Below, piece by piece: positions 12,601 through 24,365 of a stretch of 64,000 nt of DNA. The stretch is from NCBI GenBank assembly GCA_001953115.1, contig LSSL01001851.1:1-64000 (forward strand). The letters run 5' to 3'. The notes below the pieces were generated by a model. That model was given only the letters and a program-made list of their open reading frames with translations. It made no database searches and was not told the origin of the DNA. Source of the DNA: Smittium mucronatum (Eukaryota; Kickxellomycota; Harpellomycetes; Harpellales; Legeriomycetaceae). The position numbers and the translations under genes were made by a program. How positions within the stretch are numbered: position 1 is the stretch's first letter; each line of letters begins with the position of its first letter.

Positions 12601-15600
12601 AGTAAGGGATATACAGGAGAGCTAATGTCTGATAGCGTTTTATTCGCCTTGAGGATTTTTGTCAGAGTAATTAAAGTTCAAAACTCTATTTTAAATGTGG
12701 TGATTCCCGAATTGCTTGAATTGAATTCACATGAACTATATGGCTTACCTCTCAGTTTGCCTAGGAGCCTGACTACTCTAGAAAACTTGTTTTTACTTCA
12801 AACTGATGTTGTAGTACATATTGCTTCTTACATTAATAGCATTAGGAGTCCTCAAATTTGTGAAGTGTCCGTTAAGCTTATTTCATTGCTTAGTCTTTCT
12901 CCCGAATTCAATGGTCCCAATAATGAATTAAAAATATCCTCAGGAAAATTTATAACCACTGTAAACAAGCTCGTAAATATCTTGGAAAATAGCCAAGAAA
13001 GTTCTAGAATTATGCATGGCTATATTAGCAGGTTAGAACAAGATGATGGTGATTTTTTCGAAAACCTAATTGGTGATTCCATCTCAAATCCAAAAAATGC
13101 ATTGGACGGCTCCATTTTTGGTTATGCAAATGGAATCAGTGATAAACTCATCTCTAAATCTTCTTCTGGAGTGTGTCTTGCAATAATGAATCTTATTCTT
13201 AGCAACCTTGAAAGTGGAAAGTCATATCCTACTATCGCACATTGGCTCCTCGGTTTCGATTTACAAGAAACTTACGTACGAGATTTGCCTGACCCATTGA
13301 CTAAGTCCACATGCCTACACTCAATTCTTAATTTGCTGAGCCAAGGATCTTCATTGGATCCCGGAAAAATTAATCGAAATGAGCTTCTTATTAATACAAG
13401 ACCTCTTTTTGCCGAATCCTGTTACAAGTTAGTACATTTGTTGTCTATTAATTCCGTCACTGGTGATGTTTTTCTTCGTTATCTTAGAAGAAAAGAAGAT
13501 TTCGCTTTATCACAATTGCAATCGCTACTGATTTTTAGTTTAATTGGGATTGGGGCTGACGCAAGATCTCAAATGATGGAAATGTTGAAAAACCCCTCTA
13601 AAAGCTCTTCGTTTATTGATTTGTTCCAGTTTCAACCTACTCGAGCATTTTTCCAATTTATGTCATACTTTTGGTTTTTTCAATATTTTTCCCATGAGTT
13701 ACACCTGTCTTCCATCAATGGTAATAGGACTAGAGTCCAAAATATGGTTGAAATAATGTTGCAATCTTCATTTTCCAGTTCCGAGGATTCTCCGTCCTTT
13801 ACCGCTGGGTTCAATTATTCCAAAAAAGGTGGAACTATTTTTAATCAAAACAACATCATTAACTGCTTCACAAACATGAGGGATGCTTTTTCTGAGTGTC
13901 TATTGGTTATATCCTTAAAATCTAAAAGATTGTCGCTTTTACTTGGATCCGAAGTCGATGTTGTAGGATTGGATTCCGAAAGCCTTAAGACAAAAGCATC
14001 AAAATTCAATATTGACCTGTCTACAATACTTACCTCATCGAAATATGGATGTCTTGTTTATAACATCCAATCTTTACTTTCTTTTATTAAAAATTCAAAC
14101 CAATCTTTTGGATCTCTTCCCAAAGATAACCAAAGTGCCATAGAATTGAATTCGCTGGTATTAGGCTGCTTTTTTTCAAACCTTAAGCACGAATTATATC
14201 AATCTTATTCTAAAGCAAGATATGGGTGGAAACAGGTGATTCAGGTTATGGCAACTTCATCTTGGAATTTCATTCCTGAATCTAAAATTTCGTCTGAAGG
14301 CACATCTAGAAAGTCTCAGCTTTGTCTTGACATATTGAATTCAATCTACAGTGAAGTCTTCAGTCCTCCACCACCCTTAAACACTATAGCGCCCAATTCA
14401 TTTGGAAACTATTCTGATTTAGGCTTGAACGACATCTTTACACATGAAGACGAGCTTTGGTCAAGTGAAATGTCCTCTATGTTGAGTACTATTTCTGTCC
14501 TGTATTCTGAAAGACTGTCTGCTGAGATTTATATGTCTGATAATTCCTCTGAATCTAAAGATGATACATCAATAAGTTCATCTGCAATATTAATTGAGCC
14601 TATTGCACAAGTTTGGAGAAATATGATTAATTCATTATTATCCGAATCATCCAAATATTCTATGGATTTAAGAGTCAACATTTACTCTTCTATATTGCAT
14701 TTGTTGTCTGGAATCCAAGCTTTGAATACATCTAAACCTTTACCAGCATCCCCCTTCAATGACAAGCAGGGCTTTGGAACTATTGGAACTACGAATTCTC
14801 AAACTAGAAGTCAAAAGCTTGTTCAAAGAGTTCTAGAGGAGTTAACTGCAACTCCTGTTGGCGAGCAAATTCTTGATTGTGTCAGTATTGATATTTTGGA
14901 TGGCACTGATGTTTGCAAAGCGGTGTCACTCTCTCTTCTCAATTCTCTATCCTCTTTATATTCTGTTGAACCTAGAAACAGATTAGTTCCTTATTTATCT
15001 CGTCATAATTACATTGGTCAATTTATCGATCTTTTAAGAAATCTTAACTCTAATCTGGTTTCTTTACTAACCCCTAATACAAATCCATCCAATTCACTTC
15101 ATATATATGAATCCATGATGACATTTTTTTTAAGATTATCTTACAGAAAAGTAGGGATCGAGAAGCTTCTTGAGGGGGGTATTTTGGAGTGTTTATCAAG
15201 CTGCGAGTTTATCAATTGTAGACCACAAGGAAATGTAAATTCTAAAATTTCCATTGACAATGGATTGATTGATAGACTGGACACATATAACAAATTATTT
15301 TTACCTGTAATTAATTTGCTATCTGCTATAATGACAAAAATAGGCGGCGATGATATCTACTCCTTGAATCGGATTTATAGATTTGTAACTTTGAATTACT
15401 CACCTTTTGAAAATATATTGAAAGAAGTTTCCACTCATGATTCGACCATTACAAAGCAAATTCTCTCTGAAGCAAAATCTATCACGAGATTGATTTCTTT
15501 GCTATTTAGACATCAGACTATAATAGAAAAATCATTCTCTGACTCGTCCTCTGGTGTTCTCAGTATATTCAATCTCCACATTCCTATAATTAATATGATT

Positions 15601-16788
15601 ACGAGATTCGGAATCAACGACGAATGGCTGTCTCACGTAGTTCCTATAAATGATGAAGATAAAGAAATGTCTTTTACTCCCAGCCTGTTTTTGATATCAA
15701 TTAACTCTGCCTCTGGAAAGTCGACTACCAATGATTCCAACAAATATTCCACCGCCATTTCAGATGCGGTTACTTCCAATCCCAAATTCAGTGTTCTTTC
15801 TCAACTATGCATTTCAACTGTCAATAGTCTTTTAACTAATGTTGTATTATACAGCTATTCAATCTCCCAGCCTTTGACAAATTTAGGCAATTCAAATAAT
15901 CAGATTAACAAGCCTAAAAATTTTAGACCTACTTTTTCATGGAATATAGATGATTGCCGTGAAACAGATATGTACCCATCACTTGCATCGCTGTGTTCTT
16001 TATTAAGCAGTTCGGTTTTCAAGTTACAGAGCTACCAACAACTGTTGTCTACTTCCATCAACAAAAGTTTTGACATCTCGTTTATTCCGATGACAGATCT
16101 TAAAAAGCTCGCCATATCTGCTCTTCCACGAAACAGCGAATTGCTTTTAGTCAAACCATCAATGGATTCTAAAGATTCTTATAAACCCAACCCCACCGGA
16201 TATGTAGAACTCGCTAGTGATGTTTCTAACATCAAGGTGCTCAGTTTAGCTTCGGATGCTATAAAAACAGAAATAAGTGAATCCAAAGTTCAAATATCTT
16301 TTATGTTTATAATTATCGAACAGTCATTGCTTCTATTACAAACACATCTGCAATATTATTATTCTTATGGGATCAAATATAACTATTCACATGATGACAT
16401 TTACAACTCTGATTTGAATGTTAACAATTTTCATTTAAATAGCAATGATGATTTGGATAATTCAGAAACAAACCCTAAGAATTTTGTAATGAATAATGGA
16501 TTTCCTTCAAACCTTGTCAAAATCTCTAGGCAGGATTTAAACGTTCTTAAATCTGACGCTTCTATAGTTCTGCCATCCCTAATTAACCTTTTAGACAATC
16601 TTGGACAAAAAGAAATGGAAACTGTGTTGAAAAATAATGTTTCTACACCCACGGCTAACAGAACTTTGGGTTCGGACTTTTCTGGCTCTAACAAGAAAAT
16701 AACTCATGAATCAACGTTCTCAGCCCAATATAGCTTTATTAAAACTCTTTCCAGACGCATTAAATCACTTATCTTTTGCGATGAGTGA
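9620..16788 (+). CDS. NUP192: Nucleoporin Nup192/Nup205, inner-ring scaffold of the nuclear pore
   Basis: Large alpha-solenoid scaffold of the inner ring of the nuclear pore complex, where family members bind Nic96/Nup93 and Nup53. Two exons: 9620-9821 and 9998-16788. The intron (9822-9997, GTAACT...TAG) has phase 1 and rejoins as Gly68, giving about 2330 residues. Immediately after the junction come N-S-Q-E-F-K-V-N and FLDIDEFLAATLVHEG, the conserved family N-terminus. Other family blocks are an RFISTLFKDRIDSGLRFW region (about residues 520-540), SFINMLASLSTGPQ (about 575), FFPETRSFLGLLNALI (about 785) and YRIPGISPYISFVLDNI (about 830). The protein is longer than yeast (about 1680) or human (about 2010) homologues, with Ser/Asn-rich expansions toward the C-terminus. 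A second in-frame ATG lies two codons after the first, so either could start translation. The frame is otherwise unbroken and the gene appears functional. Confidence 0.95.
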
Positions 16789-17329
16789 ATCGTCATTTTT
16801 TATTTGTTTATTTTATCAAGTTTCTGTTATCCAATAATGATTAAAAGCGTTTAATTTTCTTGATATCATATATTGAATACCCTTTCGTTTATAGCTACCA
16901 ATTTTTTTTTTAAAAAAGATAAAAAGAATTTAATCTTATTTCATATTTCTTCTTTAAGCTTAGTAAAAGAACTATATGAATTGACTAAATTGACGGTGAG
17001 AATAGGTAATAAAATGTCCAATGAATTTGCTTACATACGTGGCTTTTGATCCTCGAAGTGAGGAATTCTCAGAATCGGCTCAAAAATAAATGATCGATTC
17101 ACGGCCCAGGGCCAAAATTTAGAAATTCTTAAAAAATAAGAGTATCTTGGATATATGTTTAATGATGATTGTTCAGCATAAACTAACATTAAAAAAATGA
17201 AAATAAAGTGAAAAATGTTTTTTTTGGTGGATATAGATTTTTATTTAGGTTTGATCTGCCAACAGCAATTAAATTAAAATTTATAAACTTCGGATTGATG
17301 CCCATATGATATCACGGTGACAAAACATT
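16789..17329. other. 3' flank of NUP192
   Basis: Transcript end and spacer. No canonical AATAAA stands out just after the stop codon. From about 16980 the base composition becomes less AT-rich, leading into the retroelement fragment that follows. Confidence 0.4.
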
Positions 17330-17880
17330 TTTTATGAGTGAATATCACATCAGATCGATACAAACTGAAATATATGAAGAAATAAGTCTACTTGCTAACG
17401 TAGGAAAATATACTTCCATGGAAAAAATTGGAGTTGAGCTAGGTATAAAATTCATGTTTTTGAAAACCAACCTGGCGCGGGAAAGTGCATTCAACAAATG
17501 GAAAAGTTGTAAAACCTGGATTTCAGACTTGATTGCTAATTCCCATCGATCTCAGATGGTTGCATGGGTGACCGGTTCATCAAAATAGATGAAAAAATAT
17601 TGCAAAGCCGGGAAATTTTTCAAACTGAAAAACCATTGACCGACCGAAGAAATCTAAATAACAGATCTGTAATTTACAAATGGGCTTCATGTCGAGGAAT
17701 AAAAAATTTATGACATTCGATAAAACTCCAAGCACTGTTCCCAGATTAGAAAATAGGCTTCCAGGAATAGAAATTTTTTGAGTAGGTCGGCTTTGGACAG
17801 CTCAAATTCCGTTCAATGCAAAATTAGCCGAAGGTAATTGAGCTATTTTGCTTTTTTTTGCTAAAACCCCATTTTAGAGA
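17330..17880 (+). pseudogene. Fragment of a LINE-type reverse transcriptase gene
   Basis: A frame at 17334-17588 (84 codons) ends in SAFNKWKSCKTWISDLIAN and then W-V-T-G-S. This pattern resembles the region after the reverse-transcriptase palm in fungal LINE polyproteins, where a K-W-x-x-S-x-T-W-I-x-D-L-I block precedes W-V-x-G-S. About 170 bases later, another frame at roughly 17757-17835 gives LPGIEIF, a stop, then VGRLWTAQIPFNAKLAE, resembling the more distal R-x-G-x-x-W-T-A block. The pieces are in correct order but out of frame. No upstream endonuclease or palm domain exists before NUP192 begins, so this is a 5'-truncated dead copy. Identification is from remembered family patterns, not a search. 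Confidence 0.45.
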
Positions 17881-19519
17881 CAATTTATCATACATTTTTA
17901 GTGTGAGAAAAATAGAAAACTTCCGTATAAATACAATTAAAAGATTTTTTAGCTCAAAATATTAATTTTGAGTAGAGTTTTAGTCCTTGTTCTCCTTATT
18001 CAGCACAGTTGGGATATATCGGAGATTTCATGAGGGAGAGAGTCTAAAGAATCTTTTTTTATTCTTCTAATTCGAAGATTCCAGTAGATTATTTGAATTT
18101 ACATCATTAATTTCGAATAAAATTCGGTCTATTTACCAATTAAGTTCTCAAAGTTATTAATAAATCAAAATTACTCTTGAAAAAATTTCCAATTCGTACT
18201 GAACAGCTAGAACTGATGAGCTGAATTTATTATAAATTTTTTTATTTTTTTAAATTTTGTTCAAAATGTTTTTGGGATATTAAAAAATTGACTTGTTATA
18301 TTGTTGTTAAAAATTATTTCAAATCAGGGTTTTGATATTTATTTATTGAGAGAAAATAAACTCAAGTGAGAATTTTTTTTTGAATATATATTTCGTATTG
18401 GAGATTATCAAAACGCTAAAACAAATAAAGTATCTCATCAAAGAACTGTCTTTATAATAAAAGAGGTGATTAACCTGGCTTTATTAAAAAGGGTTTTAAT
18501 AATTTTGTGAGTTTTTATAGGAGATCCTACTTTCTCTTTAAGAATTTTGATGATTCGCCAAATTTATTATTGTATTGCATATCTATGTTTTTTTTCCTCT
18601 TTCTATTCAAAATTTTTATTAACCTTTCTACTCTTTTACTTTGTCCTATCGCTACAAGAAAAATAGTACTGTTTATTATTATTATAACTAGGAAAGAATA
18701 AATGAGCTATATAAAAAGCACAATTTCCTTCCAAAATGAGCAGGTATGGAGTTTTTATAGTATATAAATAATCATTATTATAAGTCAGTCGAATTCATTT
18801 GTTTTTAAATCTCTTAAGTAAAAAAAAGTTTTAAATTGAACCAAATAAAAAAGTTCTAGGTGGAGTATTGGGAATACTCCGACACATATATGTAGAAGTT
18901 AGGATCATCATATATGCATTTATGATTACCCTTTGAGTAACTGTCAAATTATGATTTAGTACAAGAGTAGTACTTTGAAAAAATTATAAAGAGGTAAAAA
19001 GATTGAAAAATAAAGAAAAAACACGTCATCACTTATAGATAAGTGACGAAAACGAAGGAGAGGGATTAGCTAATCAAGGATCATGTTTAAAACGTTTCAA
19101 ATATAACTAATGGCATAAAATATGAATGATAAAGATTGTTAATATGAGATTTGGCTTGCGTAAAAGATGTATCAGAAGAAAAAAAAAGGTATAAAAGGAT
19201 GATGGTTTTTTTAGGAAAAAGAGAATGAAGAAATATTAGGATCCTGGAAGGTTTTTGAAAACAACCACTTATTATAGATAGTAATTCGGAATAATCTCTA
19301 AGTGAAATTTTCAGCTTATAAGGAAAATACCAATTTCTTTGATTATAAACTAAAATTCAGTCGTAATATAATGTTTTGCCTTAGTTTTTCAATTTCTCTT
19401 TTTTTATCTTAAAAATATAAAAAAAATAAACTAAAAAATAAAAAAACAATTCAAAAAATAAAATAAAATAAAGAAAATACAGTATTACTAATTTTAAGAC
19501 GAACTATTACAAAAAGGAA
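17881..19519. other. AT-rich gene-free stretch
   Basis: Mostly AT-rich. The segment 18840-19330 is somewhat less AT-rich, but I could not find a frame with convincing protein composition. No RNA gene seen. Confidence 0.5.
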
Positions 19520-20400
19520 AACTTTGTAGAAAAAAAAGAAAATGATTATCAAGAACCAGACCAAGTTGAACAGCATTATTACCGAACCTACAATATATTC
19601 AATGGATTTGGAGCCCCCGACAAAAAAATCGAACCCGGTAGTAAAACTTTTTTAAGAATAAAGAAAACTAAAACATATAGCTTTTAAAAATGCACAGATT
19701 TTTTTAATATAGATAATCTTTTATAACTTTATTACTCAGTATTCATGGATTTGAAAAGTTAATACCGAAAATTTCCATAATTTTCGAGATAAAAGAGATG
19801 ATACAAGTTTGGTTACTTCCCAACTAAAATAATTTGTGAAAAGATAACCCTTAAATCACCCATTTTTTTATCAAATTTACTTAAAATAAATTGTACCAAG
19901 TATTAGTTCGGGGGTTTTTTTCTCTATATTATCAAATGAATTTTAAATTTTTTTTAAAAAAATCATAAAAAATTAACATATTTTTACTTATTAAATAAAT
20001 AAAAAACATATGCAATAAAAATAAAAATTCGATACTGTATGACAAATTAAACAGATATTAATAACCTTTCAACCCTAATTGGAAAAAAAATGAAGTTGAG
20101 AAAGAAAATATTTGTAATGCTTTTACATTTGGGGATATTAAATTATATAGCTGAAATATTAAGATGAAATTTCAATAATCCCTAAAGCTCGACTTTAATT
20201 GAGCTTTGAAGTTGCAACTAAACACTGTATCAATAGCCAGAAGCAAGATTAACTTGAAATTTTGTGTTTTGTAGGCCATGGTTTTAATTTAGAGATTTTT
20301 TGTGAACGAAAATCTAGTTAAAATTTTTAGCAATTTGGGCTCAACGAAGGTTATTTCTGGAGAAATAATAATGATTTATTTCCAAACACAATAAATCTTC
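19520..20400 (+). pseudogene. Decayed retroelement ORF1/gag-like remnant
   Basis: A short frame starting at the ATG near 19542 encodes about 37 residues with high P, T, S and E content, including EPTIYSMDLEPPTKKSNP, unlike the surrounding background. Around 20180-20390 another plus-strand frame, broken by stops, contains LQLNTVSIARSKINLKFCVL and then RFFVNENLVKIFSNLG. Its spacing resembles the ORF1 block of fungal LINEs, in which short helices are followed by an F-x-V-x-E-x-Y/L-x-x-x-F motif. I take the two as parts of one eroded plus-strand element. Weak protein-like scraps also occur near 21640-21730 and 22490-22560 on the same strand and could be its downstream parts. Confidence 0.35.
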
Positions 20401-23400
20401 CGGCTGTAAAAAGAATACTTAAAATTTCGAAATTTTTAGAAATTTTGAGACTGTTTTAGGAAAATACAACTTAAATTATCGAAAAAAGTTGAATTATGCC
20501 GGAAAACTATGTATAAAAATAATCATTTTTTATAAAATCAATAAATACAGAAGTATGATCAATTATACTATTTTCAAAAAATCAATAAAAAAGCTAATAA
20601 CACTTGGATAAATTAAAGAAGTAATATCATGAATAAAAAAAATCTATCTATTTTTTCTATGCTTTCAGAAAAAAAAAGTTTGTAAAAATTTAGTAGGAAT
20701 ATACATCACTATTTTTGTTTCTATTAATAACCAAATATATAAATTTTACGGATGGTAATAGATAAAAATCGACTTTTTAAGGAATATGGAAATTTTAAAT
20801 CAAAATTTCTGTAATTTTAGAAAAAATTGAACACCAAAACGCTTCATTGAAAAATAAGAGAGATTAAGATTATAAAAAAATAACCTCGAAAAATTATTTC
20901 TCTTTTTTTTCAAAAAAAAAAGGAAAAATAACCTTTAAGAGTAAATAACAATTTAAATTCTGCTGAAGAAATGAGTTCAACAATTTATTTATTTGCACAC
21001 AAAAATTATACAATAATCAGATTAGAAAATAATTATTTGATAAATCCGAAATAATAATTAAAAAAACAGTAGTGATATATTTGTGGAGGAAAATTATTAA
21101 AATCGTCTTTGAGGCTTAAAAAAAAAAGTAGATTAAGTGTGAGAAATATATTGAAATGTAAGAATATCTCAGAATATTCAGAATCTGTAAATAAAATCTG
21201 TTTTCTATTTAAATAATAAAGAAAAACTCATATGTAATTACCTATAATAATAATTCATTTTGTAAAAAAAATAAATAAAATATCTTCAGATTTATCATTT
21301 TATTGATTTTTCTGATTCCAATAATAAGATAGAGTAAAAAATTATTAAAAAATATTTTCTATATCTCAGTGATAAAAAGCATCTTCTCAAAGCCATAGAA
21401 TGATTAAATCAAATATGGGATACCATTTTCCCAAAAAAATTCACAAAAATGCACAATCTGAAGTAATTATGCTTAAATTGTTCAGTTTTTCATAACTTTT
21501 TACTTTTTCCAAACAAAATGAAAAAAAAAAAAATTCGCAAGAAAAATTTAGTTGGATTGCTAAAATATTTAATAATATTATACCATTATTTAAATTCGCA
21601 AATTTCACTTTCAATATTTATATAAATAGAAGATATAGATGAATTTAGCTATCACCATGTTTGATTCAGTTCCGGGTGGGGTATATCTTACGATAAATAA
21701 AACTTCTGTTTTTTTTTGGGTAGGTAACGGTTAGACCTAAGGAGGAATCAATTAGAGTTTAGAGTATAAATCTTTTATATATGTGTGTGTGTTTTTTTAT
21801 ATCTTGTTCCTTATATTTTTTAGATTATATCTGCAAATAATATTATGCGACAAAGAAATGAGAATAAGTAATTATAAAAAAAAGTTGGTAAATAATCAAT
21901 TATCTGGAATATCAGGTTTTATTAAAAGGAAAAAAATTCTGTTTCCAAATCTTGATAATTACTACCAATGTGCTCAATAAGAATAGCCAATGATTTTTTC
22001 AGTTGTAGTATCATTAATTCTTTTTTATATTAATTTAAAATTCCCATTAATTTGATGATAAACAGCAAGTTAATATAAGGGAAAAAACCAAGTTTTATTT
22101 TTTAAATATAAAAATCTATCAATAATAGTATTTAAAATTTAAAAAAAAACAGTATTTTTAAGCTTTTATTTATTTTATTTTATTTTATTTTAAGAATGGA
22201 AGGATTATTAAAAAATAGTAAGCAATAAAAACTGTTTATTTTTTTTCGTGAAAAAAAAAAAAAAAAATCAGTCCCGGAAATATGGTATTTCTTAATTTAT
22301 TTCTTTTTCTCTACTCTTACCCTTTCTTTTTTTAAAATAATTTTTATTTTATTAGATAATCTTTATAAAAATGTGAGAATTTGATTAGAAAAAAAATTAT
22401 ATTTCATTTCCAGTATATATAATAAAATTATTTCATTTCATTTCGAATATTAATTTAAGGGGCCCCATTTAAAAAAATTCACATTATATGAAATGTCGAT
22501 AATCCGAAATACTCCACCCCGCTTCTTTCGAAAAAAGCCCATCTTCTAAAAAATGATATAAATTAACATATTAAAATCAAAAAATCCAGCAGAAAATTTT
22601 ATTGGAGTAATTCTCAGTCAATTTTATGGAATATTATAAGTATATTTCAGAATTTGAATAATCATATCCCCCAAAAATATATAACCAGCTATTTACATGA
22701 ATCCTACAATATTTAAAACTTGTGAATAGTTTAATCTAGTTTTATTTTTGAATTAAATCCTTCAAAAGACATGATTTTTTTGGTAAAATTACAATCATTA
22801 TTTAAAATTTTAGTTTTTATTTAAAAAAAATTCTGCTTTGATTAGATATACTCTAAATTCAATTTTTTTTTACGTTTTTTTTATTAATAGGATTTTCAAT
22901 TTACCAAAATAATTTTTTTTGCAATATTCTGTATTAAATAAAAGTAATTATAATCCGATTTTAAATATTTTTTTAAAATTGAACTTATAATTCTTAATTA
23001 AGTGTATTTTTTGATATATCGGTTTATTTTGGTTAAATTCTTCTTCTAATTTTTTATCAGAATTGGATACATATTGTGAATTATCAGTTTTTAAGATTTC
23101 AGGTAAATTCTCAGAATCATGATTTTAGAAAAAAAATCTAAATTTTCGATTATTCATCAATAAACTTATCGATTTTATCTTTAACTATACTAATTGAAAG
23201 AGGAAAAATATTTCTGTTAATTTTGGAATTTAAAAAATGCATTAAAATTTAACCAATCTATAAGCTTCTATGTAACGTATATAAACCAGTTTAAAATTTT
23301 TTCCCTTTCTTTAAAAATATTAGTATAATTAGATAATCAGAACCCATTTAATTTTTCAATTTTATAAAAAAATTACATCTTTAATATTTCATATCCATGG

Positions 23401-23443
23401 TTATTTCACCGATATTGTATAAGTTTATCTCTTTTTTTTATAT
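20401..23443. other. AT-rich stretch with possible retroelement scraps
   Basis: Very AT-rich with long homopolymers, for example a long A run near 22250. Two less AT-rich islands, near 21640-21760 and 22455-22560, have short protein-like plus-strand frames (such as MFDSVPGGVYLTINK in the first) that I cannot assign. No supported gene. Confidence 0.4.
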
Positions 23444-23574
23444 ATCACGGAATTTTATTTTAAGGTAACTTCATTAAAAACTTAATAAAAAAATATGAAA
23501 AAAAGAAATATAAATATATAAAATACTGTTATCCTAACTACGATAAGCTCCTCTGCCGGACTACCGGCTGCATA
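23444..23574 (-). repeat. Dispersed repeat end, copy 1 (cut by assembly gap)
   Basis: This stretch of about 130 bases matches 49621-49750 over nearly its whole length in the same orientation. The outer part (beginning atcacggaattttatt) and the inner part (ending around agctcctctgccggactacc) agree best, while the middle is a variable A/T-rich stretch. On the minus strand both copies can be read in one open frame ending E-E-L-I-x-V-R, so it may be the 3' end of a retrotransposon. The copy runs directly into the run of Ns. Confidence 0.7.
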
Positions 23575-24219
23575 NNNNNNNNNNNNNNNNNNNNNNNNNN
23601 NNNNNNNNNNNNNNNNNNNNNNNNNNNNNNNNNNNNNNNNNNNNNNNNNNNNNNNNNNNNNNNNNNNNNNNNNNNNNNNNNNNNNNNNNNNNNNNNNNNN
23701 NNNNNNNNNNNNNNNNNNNNNNNNNNNNNNNNNNNNNNNNNNNNNNNNNNNNNNNNNNNNNNNNNNNNNNNNNNNNNNNNNNNNNNNNNNNNNNNNNNNN
23801 NNNNNNNNNNNNNNNNNNNNNNNNNNNNNNNNNNNNNNNNNNNNNNNNNNNNNNNNNNNNNNNNNNNNNNNNNNNNNNNNNNNNNNNNNNNNNNNNNNNN
23901 NNNNNNNNNNNNNNNNNNNNNNNNNNNNNNNNNNNNNNNNNNNNNNNNNNNNNNNNNNNNNNNNNNNNNNNNNNNNNNNNNNNNNNNNNNNNNNNNNNNN
24001 NNNNNNNNNNNNNNNNNNNNNNNNNNNNNNNNNNNNNNNNNNNNNNNNNNNNNNNNNNNNNNNNNNNNNNNNNNNNNNNNNNNNNNNNNNNNNNNNNNNN
24101 NNNNNNNNNNNNNNNNNNNNNNNNNNNNNNNNNNNNNNNNNNNNNNNNNNNNNNNNNNNNNNNNNNNNNNNNNNNNNNNNNNNNNNNNNNNNNNNNNNNN
24201 NNNNNNNNNNNNNNNNNNN
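23575..24219. other. Assembly gap (645 Ns)
   Basis: A run of unknown bases. Both flanks are distinctly less AT-rich than the surrounding desert, and the left flank belongs to a dispersed repeat. The gap was therefore probably left because a repeat could not be assembled. Confidence 0.98.
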
Positions 24220-24365
24220 GATTGATAAAATTAGACTCCTATCCAAACGTGGGATTGATCTACGTGGCTTTCCTACAAATAGCTTTTAGACGCTGAGATC
24301 GGTCTAACTATATAACGCTGGACTTGTGCATTAGACTGCCGTTTATTAAGGTATTTTGAAAGACA
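24220..24365. repeat. Right flank of gap, probable other part of the same repeat
   Basis: About 145 bases with near-balanced composition, abruptly different from the AT-rich DNA after 24365. On the minus strand it contains gatcaatcc, which fits a polymerase III B-box pattern (G-A/T-T-C-R-A-N-N-C), but no convincing A-box or tRNA fold accompanies it. Most likely it is the other end of the element interrupted by the gap. Confidence 0.4.

Noticed and set aside
23482..24246. Apparent 254-codon minus-strand frame
   Set aside because: Most of it is the run of Ns; only the ends are real sequence, and they belong to a repeat.
24220..24365. tRNA or SINE head beside the gap
   Set aside because: A B-box-like string is present on the minus strand, but there is no matching A-box at normal spacing and no cloverleaf could be drawn.
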